Shown here piece after piece: positions 36,329 through 47,630 of a stretch of DNA of 64,000 nt. Position 1 is the first letter of the stretch, and every line of letters begins with the position of its first letter. The translations under genes were made by a program, and so were the position numbers. Under the pieces are notes generated by a model that made no database searches, was not told the origin of the DNA, and was given only the letters and a program-made list of their open reading frames with translations. This DNA comes from Hypericibacter adhaerens (GTDB taxonomy: Bacteria > Pseudomonadota > Alphaproteobacteria > Dongiales > Dongiaceae), in the NCBI RefSeq assembly GCF_008728835.1, contig NZ_CP042582.1:1984001-2048000 (forward strand), in the 5' to 3' direction.

Positions 36329-37831
36329 ATGGCGACCACGATCACACGGCGACAGTTCGGCGTGCTGGCAGCCGGCGGGGCCGCCGTGGCAAGCCTCGGC
36401 CTCGATGCCTCCCAATCGGCGGCTCTGGAGACGGCGGCAATCACCTGGGTCTCGAGCGATCCTCATCTGAGCGGCAACTTCGCTCCGGTCGGGCCCGAGC
36501 TGGATGTTCCCGACTTGCCCGTCACTGCAGGCCAGATCCCTTCGGATCTCAGGGGCGCCTATATGCGCAACGGCCCCAATCCGCTCTACAAGCCGATTGC
36601 GTTCGCCTATCCGATGGACGGCGACGGCATGATCCACGCGGTCTATTTCGACAATGGCCGCGCCCATTATCGCAATCGCTTCGTGCAGACCGCCGGCCTG
36701 ACGGCCGAGCGCCGGGTCGGGCACGCGATCTATGGCAGCTTCACGCACCCCGTGCCGATCGATCCCAAGCTTCTCCAGCCGGGCGATCCTCCCGGCCCCT
36801 TCAAGAACGGCGCCTTCATCAGCATCCTTCAACATGGCGGCAAGCTGCTCGCGCTCGACGAGGCGACGACCGCCTACGAAATGACGATGGATCTCGATAC
36901 CCTCGGCGAATGGAAAGCGGGCACCGATCAACCGATCAGGCTCGGCGCGCATAATCGCCGCCATCCGCAGACCGGCGCGCTGTTCACGCTCGCCTACTCG
37001 CCGCTGCGGCCGGTCGTCGATTTCCATCAGATCGATGCGACCGGCAATGTCGCCAGGAGCTTCTCCATAGCGCTTGCCGCGCCGACGATGATCCACGATT
37101 TCGTTCTGACCGAGCAGCATATCGTCCTGTTCGCCTGCCCCGCGGTGTTCGACGCCGAGGCCGCCCGGCAGGGGCAGCCGTTCCTGCAATGGCGCCCGGA
37201 TCTGGGCACGCGCATCGGCCTTATCGCGCTCGACGGCAGTGCGACCCAATGGGTCGACGCCGATCCGTTCTTCGTCTTCCATTTCGCCAACGCGTTCGAG
37301 CGTTCGGGTCAGATCGTCGTCGATTATGTCCGGCACGATGCCCTGGTGCTCGGCTACTCCGCCCAAGTCCATAAGCCGCCGACATTGCACCGGATGACGA
37401 TCGACATTGCCGCCGGCAAGACCAGCGACGTCGAGGTCGCTCCCCTGGTCACCGAGTTTCCGCGCGTGAACGACGCGCTCAACGCGCTGCCGACGCGTTT
37501 CGTCTATCTCCCGACGCTGACCGACACGCTGCTCCAGGCCAATCCGCCTTCGGCCACCTTCAACACCATGATGAGGATCGACAGCGAGACGGGGGACGTG
37601 GTGCGCCACGATTTCGGCAACAAGATCGCCGGCGAGGCGACGTTCATTCCTCGCGGAACGGCAGGGGAGGACGACGGTATTCTCGCGGTCTTCGCTTTCG
37701 ATCCGGTCACCGAGGCCAGCGACCTGGTGCTGCTCGATGCCGCGCATGTCGATTCCGACCCGGTTGCCGTGATCCGACTGCCGCAGCGCGTGCCGCAAGG
37801 TCTGCACGGCAATTGGACGCAGATGGCCTGA
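36329..37831 (+). CDS. Carotenoid cleavage oxygenase family protein with Tat-type signal
   Basis: A 500-residue enzyme of the RPE65/lignostilbene dioxygenase family, a seven-bladed propeller with a four-histidine iron. Candidate iron histidines lie in RLGAHNRRHP, TMIHDFVLTEQH, FVFHFANAFE and PQGLHGNW. GAYMRNGPNP and DGDGMIHAVYF are family signatures. The N-terminus TRRQFGVLAAGGAAVASLGL is a twin-arginine-type signal, so it should be exported folded with its iron. Substrate could be a carotenoid, an apocarotenoid or a lignin-derived stilbene. RBS TGGAGAAC; an overlapping ATG at 36325 is out of frame. Confidence 0.9.
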   Translation: MATTITRRQFGVLAAGGAAVASLGLDASQSAALETAAITWVSSDPHLSGNFAPVGPELDVPDLPVTAGQIPSDLRGAYMRNGPNPLYKPIAFAYPMDGDGMIHAVYFDNGRAHYRNRFVQTAGLTAERRVGHAIYGSFTHPVPIDPKLLQPGDPPGPFKNGAFISILQHGGKLLALDEATTAYEMTMDLDTLGEWKAGTDQPIRLGAHNRRHPQTGALFTLAYSPLRPVVDFHQIDATGNVARSFSIALAAPTMIHDFVLTEQHIVLFACPAVFDAEAARQGQPFLQWRPDLGTRIGLIALDGSATQWVDADPFFVFHFANAFERSGQIVVDYVRHDALVLGYSAQVHKPPTLHRMTIDIAAGKTSDVEVAPLVTEFPRVNDALNALPTRFVYLPTLTDTLLQANPPSATFNTMMRIDSETGDVVRHDFGNKIAGEATFIPRGTAGEDDGILAVFAFDPVTEASDLVLLDAAHVDSDPVAVIRLPQRVPQGLHGNWTQMA

Positions 37832-37891
37832 GGCCGGGTCAGGCGTTGAGTTGGAGAACAGGCGACGCCCGGTTGGGGCGCGGCCGCGCCG

Positions 37892-38377
37892 CTAAGGCGT
37901 CACGATGCGCGGCTCGACCGTCACCGGAAAGCTCACCGAGTTGGCGATGAAGCAGATCTGATGCGCCTGGGCGTGCAGCCTCGTCGCTTTTTCGACGTCG
38001 CCGCCGCCGGCAAGCGTCACGGTCGGGCGCAGCGTGGCTTCGGTCACGCGCACGCGGCCGTCCTTCATGTCGACGATGCAGGAGGCGTCGTCCTCATAGG
38101 CGGCGACCGGAAGGCCGGCCCGCACCGCCAGCGCCAGGTAGCTCTGGAGATGGCAGGTCGAGAGCGCCGCCAGCAGCAGGTCCTCGGGATTGTGCTTTCC
38201 GTCATCGCCGCCATAGGCCGAGGAGGTCGAGCCTGCGACGGCGGGCTTTCCCGCGATCCGGATTTCCAGATCGCGGGAATAGTCCTTGCCGGCGGCGAGC
38301 GCACCCTTCGCCGCGCCGGTCCAGACCGCGCGCAGCGCGTATTCGTGGCGATGGCGCGAGGGTGTGGCGCTCACCAC
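37892..38377 (-). CDS. OsmC-family protein
   Basis: A 161-residue thiol peroxidase-like protein. The reactive cysteines lie in [14 protein letters not shown] and [10 protein letters not shown], and [11 protein letters not shown] is the family signature. These proteins reduce organic or lipid hydroperoxides in the cytoplasm. It starts 4 bp after the Ohr gene ends, so both are one transcript. Confidence 0.9.
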   Translation of the reverse strand: MVSATPSRHRHEYALRAVWTGAAKGALAAGKDYSRDLEIRIAGKPAVAGSTSSAYGGDDGKHNPEDLLLAALSTCHLQSYLALAVRAGLPVAAYEDDASCIVDMKDGRVRVTEATLRPTVTLAGGGDVEKATRLHAQAHQICFIANSVSFPVTVEPRIVTP

Positions 38378-38381
38378 GGGA

Positions 38382-38804
38382 TTACGCGACCGTCAGGCGC
38401 ACCGGGATGTTGTTGCGCGTGGCGTGCGAGTAGGGGCAGACCACATGGGCCTTGGCGACCAGGTCCTCGGCCGTCTTGCGGTCCATGCCGGGAATGGTGA
38501 TGGTCAGGTCGACCTCGATGCCGAAGCCGGTGCCGTCGTCGCGCGGACCTATCCCGACCTTGGTCGCGACCGTGGCGTCGGGCGACACCTTGATCTTCGC
38601 CTGGCCGGCGACATAGCGCAGCGCGCCGAGGAAGCAGGCCGAATAGCCGCAGGCGAAGAGCTGCTCGGGATTGGTGCCCTCGCCGCCGGGGCCGCCCAGC
38701 TCCTTCGGGATCGAGAGCTTGAATTCCAGTTTCCCGTCGTCGGTCTTGGCGACACCGTCGCGGCCGCCGGTGGCATGGGCTTGGGTCCGATAGAGGATGG
38801 CCAT
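38382..38804 (-). CDS. ohr: Organic hydroperoxide resistance protein (Ohr)
   Basis: A 140-residue Ohr/OsmC-fold peroxidase. The two catalytic cysteines lie in [15 protein letters not shown] and [15 protein letters not shown]; the GGRDG and AHVVCPYS patterns are specific for Ohr rather than OsmC. The start at 38804 has GGAGAAACGCG upstream. No OhrR-type regulator is adjacent. First gene of a two-gene peroxide-defence unit. Confidence 0.93.
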   Translation of the reverse strand: MAILYRTQAHATGGRDGVAKTDDGKLEFKLSIPKELGGPGGEGTNPEQLFACGYSACFLGALRYVAGQAKIKVSPDATVATKVGIGPRDDGTGFGIEVDLTITIPGMDRKTAEDLVAKAHVVCPYSHATRNNIPVRLTVA

Positions 38805-38949
38805 CGCGTTTCTCCGGATGCTGGAAGGAAAGGGGGGACGTCGGCCCAAGAGTGGGCCAGGCCCGCCCGCGGGTCCAGTCCGGTTCTGCGACGATTGAAT
38901 GACCTTGCGGTCTTGGCGGCGGCGAAAGACCCTGCCGTCCGTGGTGCTA

Positions 38950-41265
<2,316 letters not shown>

Positions 41266-41269
<4 letters not shown>

Positions 41270-42060
41270 TCCGGCTCCTGAAGGCGTTCTGGGCCTGCTT
41301 CGCCGGCGCCTACGCGATCAGCACGCAGTATCGTGCCGAATTCCTGCTCTACATGCTGTCGGGCGTCACGCCCCTCATCATGATGTTCGTCTGGATCTCG
41401 ATCGCCAGGACGGGCGCCGTCGACGGCCATGGCGGCGCCTGGTTCGCAGCCTATTTCCTGGTGGCATATGGCGTCCGTCAGTTCAATCCGATCTGGCTGA
41501 CCCGCGAGCTGGATAGCGAGGTGCGGTTGGGCCGGCTCTCGGTGCAGCTCATGCGCCCGCTCAATCCCTATTGGCGCCTGCTGGCCTGGCATGTCTCCGA
41601 CATGGCGATCCGCGGGCCGATCGTGTTCCTGTTCATTCCGCTGGCCCTGTGGATCTCCGGCGGCTATGCCGAGCTCTCCTTCGAAAACGCCCCTTTCTTC
41701 GTCCTCGCTGCCGTGGCCGGGATGCTGCTGCATTTCCATATGGAGTATCTGCTCGGGCTGAGCGCGTTCTGGACCGATCAGTCGCTGGCCTTCGAAGGGT
41801 TCTATCTCACGCTGTTCTCCCTGCTGGGCGGCCTCGTGGTGCCGATCAATCTCTTCCCCGAGGCCGTGCGCGATCTGATCCTGCTGACGCCGTTCCCCTA
41901 TATCTTCGGCTTTCCCGCCGGCATCGCGCTGGGCGTCCCGGACAGCGCGGCGCTGCTCCGGGGCTTCCTGATCCAGGGGGGCTGGCTCCTGGTGCTGGGC
42001 TCCCTCGGCCAGATTCTGTGGCGCCGGGGCTTAAGGCGGTACGGGGCGGCCGGCGCATGA
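41266..42060 (+). CDS. ABC-2 type exporter permease
   Basis: A 264-residue membrane protein with six predicted helices (for example EFLLYMLSGVTPLIMMFVWISI, GPIVFLFIPLALWISG, GWLLVLGSLGQILW). It matches the COG4587-type permease paired with COG4586 ATPases. ELDSEVRLGRLSVQLMRPLNPYW is the conserved cytoplasmic coupling segment seen in both permeases of this set. Start and stop overlap both neighbours as ATGA. Confidence 0.87.
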
Positions 42061-42842
42061 GGCGGCATCTCGCCATCCTGCGGGTCTGCGTCGCCAGCTC
42101 CCTCCAGACGGAGATGGAGTATCGCACCAGCTTCGTCGTCAATTTCGTCAACAGCCTGCTCAGTCTCGGGGCCAGCCTCCTCATTCTCTATGCGCTGTTC
42201 GCGCAGGGCCGGCCCCTGGCCGGCTGGTCCTTCACCGAGGTGCTGGTGGTGCTGGGCACCTTCACCATCGCCGACAGCATGGTGGACATGCTGCTGCGCC
42301 CGAGCCTGGGCAAGGTCTCGGAATATGTGCGGCAGGGGAGCCTGGATTACCTGCTGCTGAAGCCGGTCAACCTCCAGTATCTCGTCTCGGTGCGGAACTG
42401 GACCTTCTGGGGCCTGCCCAACCTGCTGCTCGGGATCGGCCTCGTGCTCTATGGCATGAGCGCGAACGGCGCGCTCGGCGTCGCCAACCTGGCGCTGTTC
42501 GCCGTCATGGCCATGGCCGGCATCGCGGTCATCTATGCGCTCTGGGCGACCCTCGCCGTGCTCGCCTTCTGGTTCGTGCAGGCGAGCCAGGCCCAGTTCC
42601 TGCTCTATGCGGCACTCGATGCAGGCCGCTTTCCCGTGGGCGTCTATCCCGTCTGGCTCAGGCTGATCTTCACCTTCGTCGCGCCGATCGCCTTCGTGAC
42701 GACGGTGCCGGCGGCAGCGGCCGTGGGGCGGCTGGATTGGGGCCTGGCCCTGGGCGGCCTGGTCGCGGCCCCGGTCGCGCTCGCCGTGTCGGTCCTCGTC
42801 TGGCGGCTGGCGATCCGCAGCTATACCAGCGCCAGCAGCTGA
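42057..42842 (+). CDS. ABC-2 type exporter permease
   Basis: A 261-residue membrane protein of the COG3694-type partner. The coupling segment here is SEYVRQGSLDYLLLKPVNLQYL, parallel to the one in the preceding permease, and six hydrophobic segments are visible. With the two upstream genes it makes a complete heterodimeric exporter. The cargo is unknown; relatives are annotated near antibiotic or lipid export. It ends 3 bp from a convergent gene. Confidence 0.87.
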   Translation: MRRHLAILRVCVASSLQTEMEYRTSFVVNFVNSLLSLGASLLILYALFAQGRPLAGWSFTEVLVVLGTFTIADSMVDMLLRPSLGKVSEYVRQGSLDYLLLKPVNLQYLVSVRNWTFWGLPNLLLGIGLVLYGMSANGALGVANLALFAVMAMAGIAVIYALWATLAVLAFWFVQASQAQFLLYAALDAGRFPVGVYPVWLRLIFTFVAPIAFVTTVPAAAAVGRLDWGLALGGLVAAPVALAVSVLVWRLAIRSYTSASS

Positions 42843-42845
42843 GGA

Positions 42846-44471
42846 TCAGCCGCGGTCCATGGCGCGCAGGACGGCCTTCTGGATCTTGCCGTTGGCGTTG
42901 CGCGGCAGGGGATCGCTGAGGAAGGTGACCGTCTCCGGCACCTTGTAGTCGGCCATGCGCTCGCCGCAATAGCTGCGCACCGTGTCGGGCGTGAGGAGCG
43001 CGTTGTCGCGCGGTTTGACGAAGACATGGACGCGCTCGCCGAGGACCGGGTCCGGGATGCCGATCACGGCGCATTCCTGTACGCCCTCGAGCCCGGTCAG
43101 GATGTTCTCGACCTCGGCGCTGTAGACCTTGTAGCCGCCGCGATTGATCATGTCCTTGCGGCGGTCGAAGATGCGCACGAAGCCCTCCGCATCGACCGAG
43201 CCGATATCGCCCGAGCGCCAGAAGCCGTCGACGAACTCGTTGGCATTGGCCTCGGGCCGGTTGAAGTAGCCGGGAACGACCATGGGGCCGGCGATCCAGA
43301 GCTCGCCGGGCGTTCCGGGCGGTACCGGCTTCCCCGTCTCGTCGCGCACCACGACCTCGCCGCAGGGCACGACCTGGCCGACGCTGTCCATGTTCTCGCG
43401 CCAGCAGCCGCGCGGCATGCAGGTGGTGGGCGAGGTGGTCTCGGTCGCGCCATAGGCGTTGAGCAGCAGCAGATGCGGCAGCCTCCGCGCCAGCATCTCG
43501 ATCGTCGGCACCGGCATGGGTGCGCCGCCGAAGCAGCCGATCCGCCATTGCGAAAGATCGTGCTGATCGAGATCGGGATAAAGCGCGCAGAGCGTGTAGA
43601 TGGCGGGCACCAGGATCGAATAGGTGATGCGTTCGCGGGCGGCGAGCGCCAGGAAATCCGGCGTCTTGTAGGCCTGGCGCATCAGCACCACGCAGCCGCC
43701 GACGATCATCGTCGCGAAGGAAACGCCGACCAGGCCGGTCACGTGCGAGAGCGGCACCGCCACGATGCAGCGATCCTCCTCGGTGAGGCCATGGCATCGC
43801 GCGAAGGTCAGCGAAGAATGGATGATCGAGAGATGGGTGAGGATCGCCCCCTTGGGCCGGCCGGTCGTGCCGGAGGTGTAGAGGATGACGGCGGCGTCCT
43901 CTTCGGAGGCCGGCGGTGCTGCGGGCGCGGTATCGGGCCCGACCAGCAGCGCGTCGAAAGGCTGGCTGCCCGGCGCTTCGCCGCCGATGGCGAACAGGTG
44001 CGTGACGGTGGCGATGCTGGCGGCGGGCGGAATCTCGTCGGCGAGCTCGGCCTCGTGGATCACGATCTTGGCGGCGCAGTCGTTGATCATGAATTCGAGC
44101 TCGTTCGCGCGCTGGCGGGTGCCGATCGGCACGGCGACGGCGCCGATCCGCGTGCAGGCGAGGACCGTGGCCAGGAACTGCCACCGATTGCCGAGGAAGA
44201 GCACGACGCGATCGCCGGCGCTGATGCCGTAGCGGGCGAGGCCGGCCGCGATCGATTCCACCAGCTCGTGGAGCTCGCAGTAGCTCAGCCGGCGATCCTC
44301 GACGATCGCGGGGCGGTCGGGAAGGCGCTCGAGCAGGGTGGCGAACATCGCCGGGATCGTCGCCGGCCGCTCCGAAAAGCAGCGCATGGAGCGGCCGTCG
44401 TAATGCCGCTCGATGCGGAGCGGACCACCGAGCCGGTCGCCCGCCCAGTAGCGGTCCTGCAGTCTCTGCAA
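42846..44471 (-). CDS. AMP-forming acyl-CoA synthetase
   Basis: A 541-residue adenylate-forming ligase. The P-loop is ILYTSGTTGRPKGAILTH, the A5 motif is LNAYGATETTSPTT, the hinge is GFVRIFDRRKDMINRGGYKV and the C-terminal lysine is in RNANGKIQKAVL. It begins with TTG at 44471, with GGGAGGA 4 bases upstream. It lies 41 bp after the GntR regulator gene on the same strand, so the two are probably co-transcribed and divergent from the ABC importer. This makes it the likely CoA-activating enzyme for the imported compound. The acyl substrate is not readable from the sequence. Confidence 0.9.
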   Translation of the reverse strand: MQRLQDRYWAGDRLGGPLRIERHYDGRSMRCFSERPATIPAMFATLLERLPDRPAIVEDRRLSYCELHELVESIAAGLARYGISAGDRVVLFLGNRWQFLATVLACTRIGAVAVPIGTRQRANELEFMINDCAAKIVIHEAELADEIPPAASIATVTHLFAIGGEAPGSQPFDALLVGPDTAPAAPPASEEDAAVILYTSGTTGRPKGAILTHLSIIHSSLTFARCHGLTEEDRCIVAVPLSHVTGLVGVSFATMIVGGCVVLMRQAYKTPDFLALAARERITYSILVPAIYTLCALYPDLDQHDLSQWRIGCFGGAPMPVPTIEMLARRLPHLLLLNAYGATETTSPTTCMPRGCWRENMDSVGQVVPCGEVVVRDETGKPVPPGTPGELWIAGPMVVPGYFNRPEANANEFVDGFWRSGDIGSVDAEGFVRIFDRRKDMINRGGYKVYSAEVENILTGLEGVQECAVIGIPDPVLGERVHVFVKPRDNALLTPDTVRSYCGERMADYKVPETVTFLSDPLPRNANGKIQKAVLRAMDRG

Positions 44472-44512
44472 GTCTTCCTCCCAGGATGATGGTCGGCCCG
44501 TGAATCCGGGCT

Positions 44513-45211
44513 CTAAGCCGGCAGTCTTTCCAGCAATGCCTTGCCGCCGATCAGGATGTCCCGCGTGATGGCCTGGCGGGCCATCTCGGGGTCGCGCTTC
44601 TTCAGGCTGTCGAGAACGCCGATATGGCCGTGGTCCTCGCCCTGGAACGGGCGGCTGCGGCCGTCATAGAGGTAGGAAAGCACCGGGCCGAACTGCATCC
44701 ACAGATTCTCGACGATGCGGAAGAGGGCGGGCGAGCGCGCCAGGCGGCAGAGCCCGAAATGGAAGTTCTCGTTCTCGGCCAGCGCCGAGGCGAAGTCCTT
44801 GTTCTGCTCGGTCTCGATATAGCGATCGTGGATGGCGGCAAGCTCGTCGATCTCGGCATCGGTGACGATGCGCGCCGCCCGGGCAGCGCCTTCGCCTTCG
44901 ACCAGGGTGCGAAGGTCGCGGATCTCGATGCAGCGCTCGCGGCTGAGCTCGGGCACCATCACGGTGCCGCGCTCGTCCATCACCAGCGCCGCCTCGGAGA
45001 CGAGGCGCAGCAGCGATTCCCGGACGGGCGTGACGCTGATGCCGAGCTCCTCGGCCACCTGGCGGGCGATCAGCTTCTGGCCGGGGCGCAGGCGGCTGCG
45101 CATCAGCGACAGCCGGATCGCGCCATAGGCCTGTTGGCTGAGGCTCTCCTTGCTGATCTGCCCGCCGAAGGGGCGGCCCGGCCAGTCCCGTTCCAACATC
45201 GCGAGGGGCAT
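44513..45211 (-). CDS. GntR-family regulator with FCD domain
   Basis: A FadR-type regulator of about 232 residues. The winged helix is at about 20-85 (LSQQAYGAIRLSLMRSRLRPGQKL, RQVAEELGISVTPVRESLLRLVSE). The C-terminal FCD all-helical ligand domain carries metal-ligand candidates in ELAAIHDRYIE, ENENFHFGLCRLA and GHIGVLDSLKKRD. I chose the ATG at 45211; 45199 is also possible. A strong minus-strand promoter lies 62 bp upstream inside the divergent control region, so it likely controls both itself and the ABC operon. Inducer unknown; FCD domains usually bind carboxylates or acyl-CoAs. Confidence 0.9.
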   Translation of the reverse strand: MPLAMLERDWPGRPFGGQISKESLSQQAYGAIRLSLMRSRLRPGQKLIARQVAEELGISVTPVRESLLRLVSEAALVMDERGTVMVPELSRERCIEIRDLRTLVEGEGAARAARIVTDAEIDELAAIHDRYIETEQNKDFASALAENENFHFGLCRLARSPALFRIVENLWMQFGPVLSYLYDGRSRPFQGEDHGHIGVLDSLKKRDPEMARQAITRDILIGGKALLERLPA

Positions 45212-45272
45212 CCCCCAGCCTCTTATTTGAGCAGCCTTGACAAAATCGTCGCCATCGGGCCGTCTGTAGCGT

Positions 45273-45301
45273 ATTATAACAAATAACACATAACAAACAA
45301 T
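45273..45301 (-). promoter_or_regulatory. Promoter of the GntR gene with three tandem ATAACA repeats
   Basis: On the minus strand a perfect -10 box TATAAT occupies 45278-45273, with TTGTTT (45300-45295) 16 bp upstream. The spacer and flanks hold three exact ATAACA hexamers at 45276-45281, 45283-45288 and 45290-45295, spaced 7 bp apart (plus-strand reading). This AT-rich patch stands out in a GC-rich context. Autoregulation by the GntR product through these repeats is plausible but untested. Confidence 0.6.
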
Positions 45302-45436
45302 CGGGCGGACAGCCTAGCTGATAGCCACGGTTGCGAGAGTTTTGGGCAGGTCCGGCCGAGCCGGATCGGCCCCCGAAGAATGTGAAGCGGCCGCGGTTTG
45401 CCGCTCACGGGTGTTCGGCAGGGGAGGACATCGATC

Positions 45437-46435
45437 GTGGCGATGGCGACCACCACGGGCGTGCGCAAGTCCGGCTACAAGCCGAGCCAGGCGACGATCG
45501 TCCTGGGGCTGACGCTGGTGCTTTTCGTGGCCTTGAGCGCCGGGCTGCCCGGCTTCCTGACGCTCGGCAATTTCTTCACGCTGGCGCGCGGCGTCTCGAT
45601 CCTGGGCATCCTGGCCTTGGGCATGGCGGTCGTCGTCATCGGCCGCGGCATCGATCTCTCCCAGATCGCCACGCTCGCCGTCTCGGCCGCCATCGCCGTG
45701 ACCCTCATCAATGCCGGCGCGCCGGTCCTCGTCGGCCTTTTCGCCGGGCTGGTGCTGGCGATCGCGATCGGCGTGCTCAACGGCTACCTGATCTCGGTCG
45801 TCGAGATCCCGGCGCTTTTCACCACGCTGGCGACGGCGCTCTTCGCGCTGGGCGTGACCCGCGCGCTGGTCGTGCCGCACTACCAGGTCTTCCTCGAGCC
45901 CGGCCATGACTGGTTCCTGGCGCTGGGCGGCACGCTTGCCGACGGGCTGCCGGTGCCGGTCATCGTGTTCGCGGTCTGCGCCGTCCTGCTGCATCTGTTC
46001 CTGTCGCGCACCGTGCTCGGCCGCTTCATCTACGCCCATGGCGACAACGCCCAGGCGGCGCGGCTCTCGGGCATCGCGACCCGTCCGCTGACGATGCTGG
46101 AATACGGTCTCTGCTCGGCCATCGGCTATGTGGGCGGCGTCGTCATGGTGGCATCGACCTCGCTGATCCATCTGCAGATCGCGGAATCGACCATGATCTT
46201 CGACGTGATCCTGGTGGTCGTGCTGGGCGGGGTCAGCCTCGTGGGCGGGCGCGGCAATGTCGTCAGCGTGATCGCCGGGACGCTTCTCATCGGCGTCCTG
46301 CTCAACGCCATGACGATCATGAATCTCGACGTCCAGACCCAGGACATGATCAAGGGCGCCGTTCTGCTCTGCGCGATCATGTTCGACAGCTACGTGCATC
46401 CTCGCGACGAGGAGACCGCGAAACAGGGGGATTGA
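45437..46435 (+). CDS. Sugar-type ABC importer permease (RbsC-like)
   Basis: A permease of about 332 residues from the ribose/autoinducer-2 transport family (BPD_transp_2). Conserved segments are GILALGMAVVVIGRGIDLS, NGYLISVVEIPALFTTLAT, VLGRFIYAHGDNAQAARLSGI and VVVLGGVSLVGGRGN. I place the start at GTG 45437, 8 bases after GGGGAGGA; an ATG at 45443 lies further than ideal. First gene of the operon that continues through the binding protein, the fused permease, a propeller protein and the ATPase. It would pair with the fused permease as a heterodimer. Confidence 0.9.
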   Translation: MAMATTTGVRKSGYKPSQATIVLGLTLVLFVALSAGLPGFLTLGNFFTLARGVSILGILALGMAVVVIGRGIDLSQIATLAVSAAIAVTLINAGAPVLVGLFAGLVLAIAIGVLNGYLISVVEIPALFTTLATALFALGVTRALVVPHYQVFLEPGHDWFLALGGTLADGLPVPVIVFAVCAVLLHLFLSRTVLGRFIYAHGDNAQAARLSGIATRPLTMLEYGLCSAIGYVGGVVMVASTSLIHLQIAESTMIFDVILVVVLGGVSLVGGRGNVVSVIAGTLLIGVLLNAMTIMNLDVQTQDMIKGAVLLCAIMFDSYVHPRDEETAKQGD

Positions 46436-46506
46436 GATCGGGCAACCGGGCGCCGCTCGGCGCTCGTAAAACAACAAGTCGTTCTTCGGCACTAGGGAGG
46501 AAACCA

Positions 46507-47541
46507 ATGTCGTTCAGAAAATACGGGTTCGCCGGAATTCGCACCGCCGTGGCTGTCGCCGCCTTGACGGCCATCGGGATCACGATCGGCGCCGGCGCCA
46601 TCGGCAAGGCGCAGGCCGCCGATCCGCGCGAGGAGCTGTTCCAGAAATTCACCGCCGCGACCAAGGGCAAGAAGGTCGCCTGGGTTCCCGTCTGGCTCGG
46701 CGTGCTCGAGTCCGAATGGACCCGCGTGATGAAGGCCAATTTCGACAATTACGGCATCGAGCTCACGATGCGCGATCCGAACTTCAAGTCGGACGTGCAG
46801 CTCCAGGCCGTCAGCACGCTCATCAACGAGAAGCCCGACATCCTGATCGTGCAGAACCCGACCACCACGCTGCTGGCCCGCGAGCTCAAGCGCGCCATGC
46901 AGTCGGGGATCAAGGTGATCCAGGTCAACATGTCCTCGAACACCACGACCGACGCCTATGTCGGCGCCGACGTTCCGCATATGGGCCGGGTGCTGGCGCA
47001 GGAGACGCTGAACGTCTGCGGCGGCGGCAAGGGATCCGGCAAGGTCGCGATCCTGCAGGGCGAGGCCACGGCGGCCTATTCGCTCGACATGACCAAGGCG
47101 GCGACCGAGGTGCTGGGAACCGATCCCACGATCAAGATCGTCTCCTCGCAGCCGACGAACTGGGACGCCAACAAGGGCGCCGAGATCATGACCAACGTGT
47201 TGCAGCAGAATCCCGATCTCTGCGCCGTCATCAGCGTCTGGGGCCCGCAGACCGCCGGCGCCGCGCAGGTGATCAAGAACGCCGGCAAGCAGGGCGAGAT
47301 CAAGGTCTTCGTGGCCAGCGACGGCCAGCCCGCCGACTGCGACCTGCAGGAGCAGGGGCTCTACACCAAGATCCTCTCCTACACCGCCAACCTCCAGGGC
47401 GAGGCGATCGTGAACGCCGCGCTGGCGCTGCTGCAGGACGACCGGCCCGCCGGTTCCACCCAGTACGCGTTCTACACCACCAACTACTGGGTGAGCGGGC
47501 CGCAGGACCGCCAGTACTGCTTCACCGTGCCGAAGGAATAG
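46507..47541 (+). CDS. Sugar-type periplasmic substrate-binding protein
   Basis: A 344-residue secreted binding protein. The signal peptide is residues 1-37 (AVAVAALTAIGITIGAGAIGKAQAA, cleavage after AQA). The Peripla_BP_4 fold starts KKVAWVPVWLGVLESEW, with LINEKPDILIVQNP and GIKVIQVNMSSNT at the hinge. Four or more cysteines (NVCGGGKG, PDLCAVIS, ADCDLQ, YCFTVP) could form disulfides, which is unusual for this family. The start at 46507 has AGGGAGGAAACC upstream. A stable hairpin follows the gene. Confidence 0.9.
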   Translation: MSFRKYGFAGIRTAVAVAALTAIGITIGAGAIGKAQAADPREELFQKFTAATKGKKVAWVPVWLGVLESEWTRVMKANFDNYGIELTMRDPNFKSDVQLQAVSTLINEKPDILIVQNPTTTLLARELKRAMQSGIKVIQVNMSSNTTTDAYVGADVPHMGRVLAQETLNVCGGGKGSGKVAILQGEATAAYSLDMTKAATEVLGTDPTIKIVSSQPTNWDANKGAEIMTNVLQQNPDLCAVISVWGPQTAGAAQVIKNAGKQGEIKVFVASDGQPADCDLQEQGLYTKILSYTANLQGEAIVNAALALLQDDRPAGSTQYAFYTTNYWVSGPQDRQYCFTVPKE

Positions 47542-47570
47542 CTCCTATCGCCCGGCTCGACTCCGCTTTG

Positions 47571-47605
47571 GCCGACGCCCCCGCCGAAAGGCGGCGGGCG
47601 TCGGC
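47571..47605 (+). terminator. Intercistronic hairpin with GAAA tetraloop after the binding-protein gene
   Basis: GCCGACGCCCCCGCC and GGCGGCGGGCGTCGGC form a stem of 15 pairs with one bulge, closed by a GAAA (GNRA) tetraloop. No T-tract follows, so it is more likely an mRNA 3'-end stabiliser or partial attenuator than a full terminator. It would give more binding protein than membrane components, as in maltose and other ABC operons. It ends 26 bp before the next start. Confidence 0.65.
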
Positions 47606-47630
47606 GCCTGCGCTGACCAATGGATTCGGC

